A stretch of 64,000 nt of DNA from Owenia fusiformis (Eukaryota > Annelida > Polychaeta > Sabellida > Oweniidae), in contig CAIIXF020000010.1 of assembly GCA_903813345.2 (NCBI GenBank), forward strand, positions 25,566,425 through 25,630,424, read 5' to 3'. The notes under the pieces are model-generated. The model worked only from the letters and a program-made list of their open reading frames with translations, was not told where the DNA came from and did not search any database. The stretch's first letter is position 1; each line of letters begins with the position of its first letter. The translations under genes and the position numbers were made by a program. Below, one piece after another: positions 11,512-20,700 of this stretch.

Positions 11512-11613
11512 CAGTAGGGGTCCCTGTGCTTGAGCCATGAACACTCGGCGGGCAGGGTGATGGGGCTGAAGACAACGGGGAAGACAGGGGCCACTGGTCT
11601 TCTCGTGAGGGGG
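11512..11613 (-). pseudogene. Second copy of zinc-finger-gene exon 6
   Basis: On the minus strand this 102-bp open segment runs from an acceptor (CTGACTCCCGCAG) to a donor (ACTG|GTAAAAAC). It encodes a Ser/Pro-rich peptide containing REDQWPLSSPLSSAPSPC. The exon at 13189-13061 encodes DDQWFPSSLSSDAPSPC, and its donor context is the same (GTAAAAACATT, then TCTATAT). Entry and exit phases are both 1, so the segment could be an alternative or tandem-duplicated exon. A minus-strand copy of the 194-bp repeat (11640-11813) separates it from GTTAGCCGAGAAGA near 11810, which matches the start of exon 6. The duplicated exon therefore appears interrupted. Confidence 0.45.
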
Positions 11614-11639
11614 CTGCGGGAGTCAGCAAGGACGGCGAA

Positions 11640-11813
11640 GAAGTTGAGATGGCTTCATTACATACAAGTGTCTTATCTATGATGTTGTCACATCTAGTTA
11701 GAGATATTGAAAGTTTTGGCTTCAAACAGCACTGTATTTTATTTGTGTACTGAAATCCGTCACATCTGCTAATTTTTATGTATGCTCCTGGTGCTGTCTG
11801 TCTGTCTCTTCTC
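11640..11813 (-). repeat. Solitary copy of the 194-bp repeat family
   Basis: Reverse-complemented, this reads like the long version of the repeat that dominates 54.4-60 kb. Shared words include AATTAGCAGATGTGA, TTTCAGTACACAAATAAAA, AGCCAAAACTTTCAATATC and ACTAGATGTGACAAC. It appears inserted into the second copy of exon 6 of the zinc-finger gene. Confidence 0.65.
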
Positions 11814-12102
11814 GGCTAACTGCAATTAAAATGTACAATGTGGTCATTTCTCATATAGATAGACTTCAATGTAAATATATTGAAGTTAGAATTTCAAGTT
11901 AAAACCGTCATGGATCAATATATTTAAGTTAGAATTTCATAGTGAAAACATGCATAAAAGTTGGTTTTAGTATATAAATCGCAATTTCAACGTGAATATG
12001 AACATAAATGCTGATATTATAAACACTTTCATTAATAAAGTATAGAAACTTTAATATATCTTGTTTTTCTTGAGATAAACACCCGCTTAGTCGCTTATAT
12101 TT

Positions 12103-13041
12103 TTTATTTTTTTATTTATTTATTTATTTATTCATACATATTTCAACATCAAATGTACAGTAAACGGGTGACACTTCTCGTGTATATTCCCGTGTTTATA
12201 AACAAACATGAAATGTACAGATTGGGGATCTGCTTGTGTGATGAATGCTACTATCTATGTCTGACTAAGAATGTGTCATATAATGCCCACTATAGTTAAC
12301 TGAAATTGATATTATTGATTGATAAAATATTTTTTCAATTCTTTTTTCATAATAAAAATACTTCCAGATGATTTTATTTCAATAGGTAATGAATTCCAAA
12401 TTGATGGTGCAGTAAAAGATATCAAAGCTTTTCCATAATTTGTTCGAATTTTGGGTTTGTCATAGTTTACCCTATTTCAGGTGTGCATGTCTCTCTTGGA
12501 TGGTACTGAAGAGGTTTGGAAAAATTTTATGATAATTATGAAGTTTATTAATCCATTTGTACATGAAAAGGCATTTCAACTGCTTATTAATTTCAAATAT
12601 ATTCAAAATGTTCAGTTGTTTGAATAGGGGAAGGGAATGTGCTCTGTAGTTACTGTATGTTGCAATACGTGTAAATTTTTTCTGCAAAATATGAAGGGAG
12701 TTTAACAAACCACTACCTGCTTCACCCCAGATAAGATTGCCATATATCAAATAAGAGTAAATAAGGGAATAATAGATGCTCAAGAATGCTTTATCATTTA
12801 ACAATTGTTTGACCCTATATAGAATACCAATGGTTCTGGATATTTTAGCATTTACGGACATAATATGACGTTTCCAGTTTAAGTTTTGATCAATTGTAAT
12901 ACCAAGAAAATTAATGTTCTCAACCTGCTGAAGCTTCTTTTTATTAAGATAGATGTTTATGTTATTTGCATTATATCTTTTTTGACTTGAGGTGAAAATA
13001 ATATATTTTGTTTTATCCGCATTAAGGATATGTAACATCAC
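12103..13041 (-). mobile_element. 5'-truncated non-LTR retrotransposon (LINE) with (AAAT)n tail
   Basis: A minus-strand frame from 13041 to 12472 encodes the C-terminal part of a LINE reverse transcriptase. It begins just before the NADKTKYIIF motif, followed by NFLGITIDQNLNWKRHI and the thumb region (SLIYSYLIYGNLIWGEA). The catalytic FADD motif lies upstream of the truncation and is absent. The stop at 12472 is followed by about 340 bp of 3' UTR and a run of TTTA units (plus strand, 12103-12132), which is a simple-repeat tail. The insertion lies in the intron just downstream of zinc-finger-gene exon 6. The clade cannot be fixed by eye. Confidence 0.8.
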
Positions 13042-13060
13042 ATATAGAAAATGTTTTTAC

Positions 13061-13189
13061 CTGGAGGGGTCCCTACGTTCTGCGGGCAGGGTGAGGGGGC
13101 ATCAGATGACAAGGAGGACGGGAACCACTGGTCATCTGGTGAGGAGCAAGCGGGGGGACGTGGACGAGGTATCAACCTGGTCTTCTCGG
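13061..13189 (-). CDS. Zinc-finger gene exon 6 (Pro/Ser-rich)
   Basis: The acceptor region CTTTCAGTTAG offers two tandem AG sites. The second keeps the frame from exon 5; the first leads to an early TGA. The exon ends at CCAG|GTAAAAAC and encodes a Pro/Ser-rich segment ending NVGTPPG. A diverged copy lies at 11613-11512. Confidence 0.5.
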
Positions 13190-15140
13190 CTAACTGAAAG
13201 TTAATAATGAACACACATGACATATAGATTGCCGTATGTTTATATTGATAAGATTTGAGCAGAAATGACAAAGTTCTTACCAAGAAGAGATGCTTGCATC
13301 GCTGCAACTGAGAGAGACGAGTCTCTCGCCCTTCTGTAGGCTCCACTGTACTTGTCCAAGACGTGGACCTTCACAAGGTGAAGGTCAAGTCTGCATGTCG
13401 CCACCACAGAGTTGGTCTCCAGGCACATCACGCAAATGTAGCGCACCTTGCCGTGCGCGGTGGTTGCGCTCTGGAAAATACAATGAAAGGGAAGTGTAGA
13501 CTTGCACCTTTGAAACATTTTGCTTTAGGAAACGGCTTCATAGGTGTACTCATAAGTTAATAACATTAAATGTTAGACAAAAAGACAAATTATACATACC
13601 TCCTGGCGTATGCAGTCGGCGTACCACAGTCGCTGCTGGCTCACTGCCTCTGTAGGCTGATCTTCATCCTGCAATAGTTCAGTAACATTAGTAGGGCTGT
13701 TTGTAATGCACAAACAAGTTAACAGTTGAATTTTATTTGTAAATATAATATAGCACAAACTTACTGGGGACATGTCCTGATCTTGAAGGTTGTCCAGGAA
13801 CTTGGTGTGCTGGTGGTGGGTAATGGGGGATGTGGGCGACACAAAGTGTACATGCTGTACAGCACCTTCTAGTCCTTTGAGGTATGGCTGGTCCACTCCA
13901 TCGTCTGAAATGGAAAAAAAATTATGTATACATTTCACAGTGCCTAGCTTTATCGGATCGACACGGCATCATCTACAATTCCCCCTCTCGTACTGCTACG
14001 CTGGCTCACTCGCTCGGCGGCCAGCCTGCAGTAGGCGCTCCTGGCGGAGGAGATGGACCGATACGGCAACATCTACCCAGGAAAAAAAAAATTTATGTAT
14101 ACATTTCACAGTGCCTTTAAGGTGTATAGCACATCGTTTTCTTAATAACTTATCTGTCCTTAATGGTACTGCACTAACGCCGGTAAACCAACGGTCGATC
14201 GCTCGCTGGCATTAGAGGTCCGAACGATCTCCCTCCCCAAGCAAGGGCCTGCCGGCCCGAGTCTACAGCTTGAGTCGGCATCATTTACCGTTTTTCAGAC
14301 ATAACTATATTTATGTATATGATTTCACTGATAAAACATACATAAAATCATTTTGACTAATTAATGTAGCATTCAGTCCGGACCTCTGATGGCAGCGAGC
14401 GATCGAGCGTTGGTTTATCGGCCCGGCGGTGGACGCTACATGATGCCGATGGGAGGCTAGATATGCCCACTCGCGCTGTACACCGTCAGCCCGAGCAAGC
14501 ACATGAGGGCCAGACAGTCTACAGCTCAAGTGGGCATTATCTAGCCTCCAGTCAGCATCATCTAGAGTCCACAGCCGCGAAACCAATGGTCGATCGCTAG
14601 CTGCCATCAGAGGTCCGGACAGTCTCACTCCCCGAGCAAGCGCCTGTCGGCATGACGGTTTACAGCTTTGGCATCACCTACCGTTTTTCAGACATAACTA
14701 TATTTATGTATATGATTTCACTGATAAAACATACATAAAATCTTTTTTTTGTCTGTCTGGGCCTGGTACCTATCAGAGTAATGTCCCTGGTGGTCCTGGG
14801 CAGGCTCAAATGCCCTAAAGTGGGTCCTCCAGGCGGTGGATGAGGGCTGAAGCTGTAAAAATGATGTATTATCAACGAATGGCCAACTAGAAACCAAGTA
14901 GAATTATCTGTCCTTAATGAGCGAGATCGAGTGGGTACTTAATCCTATGGAGCTGCTATTTTGTAAGTTTTGAGCTAACTACATGGATGAAAGACCTACA
15001 TGAAATATGAGAAACACCTACATTAATATGAGTATATAAAAGATTTGAACTTACCCCGCGGTCAGACACTGTCGACACCGCCCCGTCGTCGCCGAAATGA
15101 AGGTGGCAGCCTGCGGGCACCTTCCTTTCCTCTTCGTCAT
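13061..15140 (-). CDS. Unrecognised multi-exon gene with C2H2-like zinc finger (gene-level)
   Basis: Six minus-strand exons join in one frame: 15140-15055, 14852-14770, 13904-13765, 13668-13600, 13470-13281 and 13189-13061. All junctions are GT-AG and phases agree (2, 1, 0, 0, 1, 1). The model starts at ATG 15140 and gives about 232 residues before running out at an open donor, so the 3' end is missing. Exon 1 carries a CxxC (RCRQC). Exon 5 has a finger-like CVMC, 12 residues, then H-x4-H (HLVKVH), with an extra Cys inside. Exon 6 is Pro/Ser-rich. I do not recognise the family. The exons are more GC-rich than their surroundings. It may be a host nuclear protein or a gene of an unidentified mobile element. 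Confidence 0.5.
13281..13470 (-). CDS. Zinc-finger gene exon 5 (finger)
   Basis: A 190-bp exon between TATTTTCCAG and CTTG|GTAAGAAC. It encodes 63 residues with the finger-like segment YICVMC...HLVKVH, followed by VLDKYSGAYRRARDS. This is the strongest coding signal of the gene. Confidence 0.6.
13600..13668 (-). CDS. Zinc-finger gene exon 4
   Basis: A 69-bp phase 0-0 exon between ACTATTGCAG and CAGGAG|GTATGT. It encodes 23 residues including QQRLWYADCIRQE. Confidence 0.55.
13765..13904 (-). CDS. Zinc-finger gene exon 3
   Basis: A strong acceptor (TTTTTTTCCATTTCAG) and donor (CCA|GTAAGT) bound 140 bp. The peptide includes DDGVDQPYLKGLEG and a His-rich run, ITHHQHTKFLDN. It enters in phase 1 and leaves in phase 0. 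Confidence 0.55.
14770..14852 (-). CDS. Zinc-finger gene exon 2
   Basis: The acceptor is CATTTTTACAG and the donor is GATAG|GTACC. In the frame kept by the neighbouring exons it encodes a Pro/Gly-rich stretch, FSPHPPPGGPTLGHL. Confidence 0.45.
15055..15140 (-). CDS. Zinc-finger gene exon 1 (putative start)
   Basis: ATG at 15140-15138, then 28 codons plus 2 bases, ending at donor GTAAGT (15054). The peptide begins MTKRKGRC and holds RCRQC. A second ATG frame, from 15156 in another phase, is also open across this exon. It meets a stop at the start of exon 4, so I prefer the present frame. Confidence 0.45.
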
Positions 15141-16659
15141 AGTAGACATGATTCATGTTGTCAGAAATGTGTGCAAACGTACGTTACAAAAGATAGACTT
15201 TAACTTATGTTGAAAACACTGTTTATCAGCATAGAGAGGGGCATATTCCATTCAGCGTATGTTTACATTTATTATTGATTATTGCGTAATATGGGGTTAC
15301 GTAAATTTAATTTTTAGGTCTTCATTCATAGGCATGCTTAATTTTGGTCAGCTGGAAACTGTTATTCCTTAGTTTTTTTACAGAGAACTATTATTTAGTG
15401 ACATTTTGATCAATGTATGACTGATGTGTCTTATCAGGTTTTGTTTTCTACTTAGTTTGAAGTAAAACTTTGCAGCCTGCAAAAACGTAATTAAAACGGT
15501 CTAGAGCTCGAGTCGGCATCATCTAGCGTCCACCGACGGGAAACCAGTGGACGGTCGGTCGCTGCCATCAGGGCAGGGTCTACGCCAGCCGTCCTGCCAG
15601 CAGAGGGTCCACCGCCGGGTAATCCCCAACTCAAGACCTTGAGGTCCTAGGGTCGACGGTGAGAATCGACACAGCATCATATAGCGGCCAGAGTGTAGCG
15701 CTGAGGCATTGACATCAAGGCATTGACATCAACTGTCCTGCCTAGCCTAGCCGACACAGCATCATCTACCATCCCTCTGCTTGCTCGCTCGTACTTCGAA
15801 GGCTGGCTCGGCGGCATGCCTGCGGTACGGGCTCGTGGAAGGGGAGACACGGCATCATCTACCGTCCCTCTGTTTGCTTGCTCGCACTTCGAAGGCTATC
15901 ATACTACTATCATAAACAACTAACAAAATGACTGGCTAACCTTAAGCACAACATCCGGACGTTTCACAACCTCATCTGGCACCTCATGTGAACCCAGGTG
16001 TAGACGTAAGGACTGGCATGAATGCAACAATATATGGTGTGAAACCGCCCGAGACCAGTGTTTGCTCGATTATATTCGAGTGAAGAAAGCATATCTTTAT
16101 CATTAATTACTTTTTCACTGCGAAAACCTGAGAGTCACCCCTCGCCCATGTACTGTTTAAGCTCCTGGGAAGCGCCCTGACGTTCACAACAAAAAATAGA
16201 CATCCCTCAATAGGACAAGTACAATTGTCTCGAGTCGGCATCCCTAGCGTCCAGCTTGGGTAAATTTTCACGGAAACGGGGCTGACACGGCATCATCTAA
16301 TTTAACTACTGGGTAGATTTTCACACCCAAGTACGGACCGGTCCCTTATTATCTAAGGTAGATTTTCACAGTTCCAAATTCCGACTAAATATGTGAGGTA
16401 AATTTTAAAGGATCAGAGATACAAACTAACTTTGTCCGTACAGAAGTGAAAATCTGCATACTAAAATTTAGTATTCCTGATTTTCAGACATAAATATATG
16501 TATGTATATGATTTCATTGATAAAACCTACATAAAATCAGGTTTAGAAGATAAGGTAGTATTTCAGGTATATGCAGTTACGACTTTTACTTGACAGACAT
16601 GTTACTTTGACAAGGCCCTCTATATTTCATTCCAAGTAAAGTCAATCCTCCTAAGCAGA

Positions 16660-17010
16660 AAGTTTCCTGAAAAAGTCCTACTTTTTGTCAAATTTTATGG
16701 AGCAAACACCAAAAACTGTAATATCAAGAGCTTTGAAATCTTCAGAGGACATAAGTTGCATAAAGTGTCCAATATTTACAGAAAATTTGACTTTTTGACG
16801 TCAAAATCAGCAATTTCTCGGAAACCAGGCAAACTTGGGAAATGCCGATGATAGGTCAAATAGGCATTATGGATATGCATAAAATAAATGTGGATATGAC
16901 ACAATACGAATTGTAGTTCTAATTTGTGCAGCCAATGTTGACGGACAGGCGGATGGACCAACCAACGGACGGACACCCGGTAGATCCCATAGGCTTCTGG
17001 ATTTTGAAGC
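16660..17010. repeat. Dispersed repeat, copy A, ending in GACGGACGG region
   Basis: AAGTTTCCTGAAAA, CTTTTTGTCAAATTTTATGG, TTTTTGACGTCAAAATC, AATTTCTCGGAAACC and GGATATGCATAAAAT occur here and again in the same order at about 24765-25150. Both copies end with a run of GGACGG words and GATCCCATAGGCT. It is a dispersed non-coding repeat, type unknown. Confidence 0.7.
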
Positions 17011-17139
17011 TCTGTGATCAGAGGATAAGTAAAGTTGTCTCCAATATTTCATGACACCTTATCAGAAGATCTTATTCATTAGCATGATTACAAATAATAT
17101 TTATGTGGCATGTAGACATTTCAGTAACTTTGACACTTC

Positions 17140-17562
17140 ATTTATTCATGGTCCATTTATTTACAGGTCTTTCCTTTTAGCCTACAAAATAATGCTTACA
17201 ATCCTTTCCTTCAGAGTCCTTTCTTTATAGATCATTCCTTTGGTATTACAGTCTTAGACAGAATGTACCTTTACTGTCCTTTCTTTACATGTTCAGTCCA
17301 TTCATTCAGTCCTTTCTTTTCAGATCATTCTTTTATAGTATTTTGAACAGAAAGTACCTTTACTGACCTTTCTTAACACTTTCAGTCCTTTCATTCACAT
17401 TTTTATTCTTCCCAGTCCTTGCTTCTGTGCAGTCCTTTTCAGTCCCATTCTTCACAGAGAATTCCTTGCAGTCCTTTCAATTAACGTCCTTTCAATTGCA
17501 GTCCTTTCAACTGCAGTCCTTTCAATTACAGTCACCAGTTCAGTTTGTCCTAATCCAGTCAT
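17140..17562. repeat. Degenerate AGTCCTTTC tandem repeat in the BUD13 3' flank
   Basis: Imperfect copies of CAGTCCTTTC and relatives fill this stretch on the plus strand. It follows the BUD13 stop codon (on the minus strand) and probably lies in or beside its 3' UTR. A minus-strand AATAAA at 17402-17407 is a candidate poly(A) signal about 155 bp past the stop. Confidence 0.6.
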
Positions 17563-17738
17563 TTACATATCCTCAACACTCCATTTATAAGCAATCTCAG
17601 CAACAGCTCTGCTGTTTGATTGAGTCTGAAATATTTTCTTCTCAAAGCCATTGGACCGATCCACTCCATCCCACCTGTAGCCTGGCTGTATATTAAACCT
17701 GTTGGGAGGGGCTGCAGGACCTTTATACAATGGCAACT
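17563..17738 (-). CDS. BUD13: BUD13 exon 7 (C-terminus, stop)
   Basis: The acceptor ACTGTTTTCAG leads into [20 protein letters not shown], then [13 protein letters not shown] and the terminal AYKWSVEDM, with TAA at 17565-17563. This tail is among the best conserved BUD13 sequences. In yeast the Bud13 C-terminal region binds Snu17. Confidence 0.95.
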
Positions 17739-20700
17739 CTGAAAACAGTATAAACATTTGGGTTATCTCAAAGCACATTTATTTTTGGGGACTTCTCTGG
17801 AGAGGTACTTGAATATCATAAAATAAAGAGGCCTAGTTGAAATTATCAATATATAGAGTGATGTTTATTTTGTCTGGATGGTATTGTTCAAAGTTTTAGT
17901 TTAAAAGAAGGCAGTTACATGCAAAATGTCACCACATGCCATTTGTTACAGACACTAATCCCCAATGATGTCCAAAAAAAAATTTGAGACAATCACTTGC
18001 GGTGATGACATGATAAGACAAGGCATTAACATGACAAAATGTCACCACCTAGTTGAAGCAAGATGACCTTGAGGAGGTCATTAACTCATTCGCGCGCTCA
18101 GGCGACTTTTGTCGCATAACTACATGGCATACGTCGAATCCAGGTTGACAAGCTATAAAGATGTCCCCCAAGTATTGCAGTGCCAATGTTCGGTACTCAC
18201 ATTCACCGGTAGTATCGAAAGCCCCCTATGATTTCAAAGTCGCGAGCAAGTTCCCGCTGAAATCGCGAGGAATAAAAAAGTGATGGGTTGTCTTTTGTTT
18301 ACTTGAATTGTATGATGTACAAAACGTTTTCTTTTTAATTTTCCGCAATGATTACATGGTATTGAGACTAAAAAGGCAACTGATGGAAAAAAGTATCACG
18401 AGCGGTCGTTCTGTGGTTCTTTATTTGACAATTGAAGAGAGAAAAGTGTCATCTTGAATCTTTATCTATATATTTCTATACGTTATAGGTGAGGAACGAC
18501 GTTGTCCTGTGGTTGAAATAATGGTAGTGATTTGAAATAAAAATGTATTGAGTTTCACTTCCTAAAGCTTTACAGAACACTTTATATATTTCAATTTTAT
18601 CATATCTCTCAAGGCCCAGCTTCTAGCGGAGCAAAAAAGCAAAGACCCCGCTGAAATCATGAGGAGGCCCTGCTGAAAACATGAGGAGGTCCCGCTGAAA
18701 ACAGGGGCAAGTGTCAAAAATGGAATGAATCCTGATTATACCATGAAAATCTCCCACTACCGTACCCAGCTTGATCCACTATTTTACCCAGTTTCATGAA
18801 TACATCATTTGTTGATACAATTCTCAAAAACAGCAAATACTGTATTGATATAGTATATATTATGATATGTTGTAATAGAAAAATGTGATGAGAATTAGAT
18901 CGGATGAAATGTTAAAAGTTTAACCTCATTTTCATAATTACGATGTGAACATAAATGTTGTTGATTTTATGCATCAAATCTAATCAATTCAACTGTTTGA
19001 AAAGTAAGTGGAATTCCATCATATATGAGTACAAATCGATATTTAGTAAGATTCATGCGTAAGCTAAAACGATTAAGTCAGAAAAATGTTCAGTTGTACT
19101 ATTTTTGTCTAAATCTCCCGTTGCCAGCTTAGATACTCACTCACTCACTCATTCAACCACCCACTAACTCACTCACTTTTTCCCTCCCTTTTCAGAAATG
19201 AACGAACGCATGAACGAATGCAAAAAGTATTTACCAACAAATAACGAACGAACCCCCGAACGGACGGCGGGACAAACAAACGTAAGAATGAACGATTGGA
19301 CGGTCGGACGGGCATTGTAACGAACGGACGGTTTGACGATCGCACGAATGGACAATTTGACTATCGCACGAATGCACGAACGAATGAACGAACAAACCGT
19401 CAGATGAACGCATGCCTGAGCGAACGAATTTCGAACGAATGCACCAACGAACGAACGGAAGGTCGAACAAACGCACACACGAACGCACGGTCGGATGAAT
19501 GCATGCACGAACGAACGAACGGTCGGACGATAGCACGCAAAAATGGAAGGTCAGAAGAACAAACAAGCCAATGAAATATATGTGTCCTCAGAAATTCCTT
19601 GGAACATAGAATTATATAGAATTTACATTTAACTGTCCAAATGTACAAAGTCTGTTTACACATTTAAGAATTTTATTTTATGACGACGCTGACAGATGGA
19701 TCAAACTGCCTGAAGTTGCAGAAGAAATAGTTGCGATGTTGCCATTGATATGTTATAATGGTATTAAAACGTTATTGGCACGTTCTTGTACATTCATATA
19801 AGGTAACTCAATATCTTCATGGAATAATAATGAAGCTTTCCTCGCAATCGAAGCGGGACCTCCTCATGTTTTCAGCGGGACCTCCTCATGTTTTCAGCGG
19901 GGCCACTGAAACACCTTTAATGATGTATTTCGACCCCCATAGCAGACGTAACTGCACAGTTACTTATCAATACAGACCATATTGATCCAATATGTATTAT
20001 GGTGTATGTAAATCGTATTTATTGCCTTTATTTTAACGATAAAAGTAATATATGAACAGTAAATTATGCAAACGTGCATGTTGACGCCCCTCTTTTCAAT
20101 GCCAGTGAAGAAGAATCATTTTTTATGTCATTGTTTGTCAAATGTTTCTGTTTTTAAAGTATTGCTGGAGTATGGAAGAACAGTAATAAGTATTTTCACC
20201 CTTTTGGTCCATTTTCCAAAGTGATGCAAATAAACAGGACTTTGCTCGCGATTTCAGCGGGAACTTGCTCGAGACTTTGAAATCATAGCGGGGCTTTGGA
20301 TACTACCCGTGACATTAACAGGAAGTTATTTTAACAGGAAAATTATTTTGGTCACTTATTGATTTATTTCGAAACAAATACGAATCTGGGAGTGATCATA
20401 CATTGTGGTATTTAAAAATGGCAGCCAGGGCTAGATTTAGACTGGGTAATAATGATCAAATCGCTGCTATATTCAATGATTTTGGTAGTGAAGCCTAATA
20501 TTTGAAGCCTCAGAAAATGAAATTTCAAAATGATGATAGGCCTGACAACTCTGTGGCTGGGGACTGGCCAGGGAAGCTGCTGGGGTACACCAAGGTAATA
20601 TTTAGTAGGGGTCTTATGTTTTTTGTTTAGGATTTTTTTATCATCAGTGGCTCTCATTGTGATGAGTTCATACATTAACATATGATTTATACATATGTTT

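Larger units (their letters stand above)
13960..16300. repeat. GC-rich imperfect repeats around the zinc-finger gene
   Basis: Variants of GACACGGCATCATCTA, often followed by CCGTCC or GCGTCC, occur near 13968, 14275, 14545, 15500, 15755, 15845 and 16270. They are accompanied by GAGTC(T)ACAGCT and AACCAGTGG/AACCAATGG words. A second repeat, TTTTTCAGACATAACTATA, lies at 14290 and 14690, with a diverged copy near 16480. GC content is clearly above the surroundings. No gene is seen between 15157 and 16300. Confidence 0.6.

Noticed and set aside
11056-11544. 162-codon minus ORF with LLFLPVFLFF repeats, membrane-like
   Set aside because: It comes from the three tandem hairpin repeats and AT-rich array end; the hydrophobicity is compositional.
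14311-14628. GC-rich minus ORF of 105 codons beside the zinc-finger gene
   Set aside because: It consists of the GC-rich repeat motifs, lacks splice-site support and is not in frame with the gene model.
15053-15156. Alternative start frame MNHVYYDEEERKVPAG for the zinc-finger gene
   Set aside because: It is open through exons 1-3, but meets a stop immediately in exon 4 and loses the finger exon frame.
19173-19663. Overlapping ORFs on both strands (RTNERTNE, SFVRSFVR)
   Set aside because: They follow from the GAAC/GACG microsatellite, which has no stop codons in several frames.
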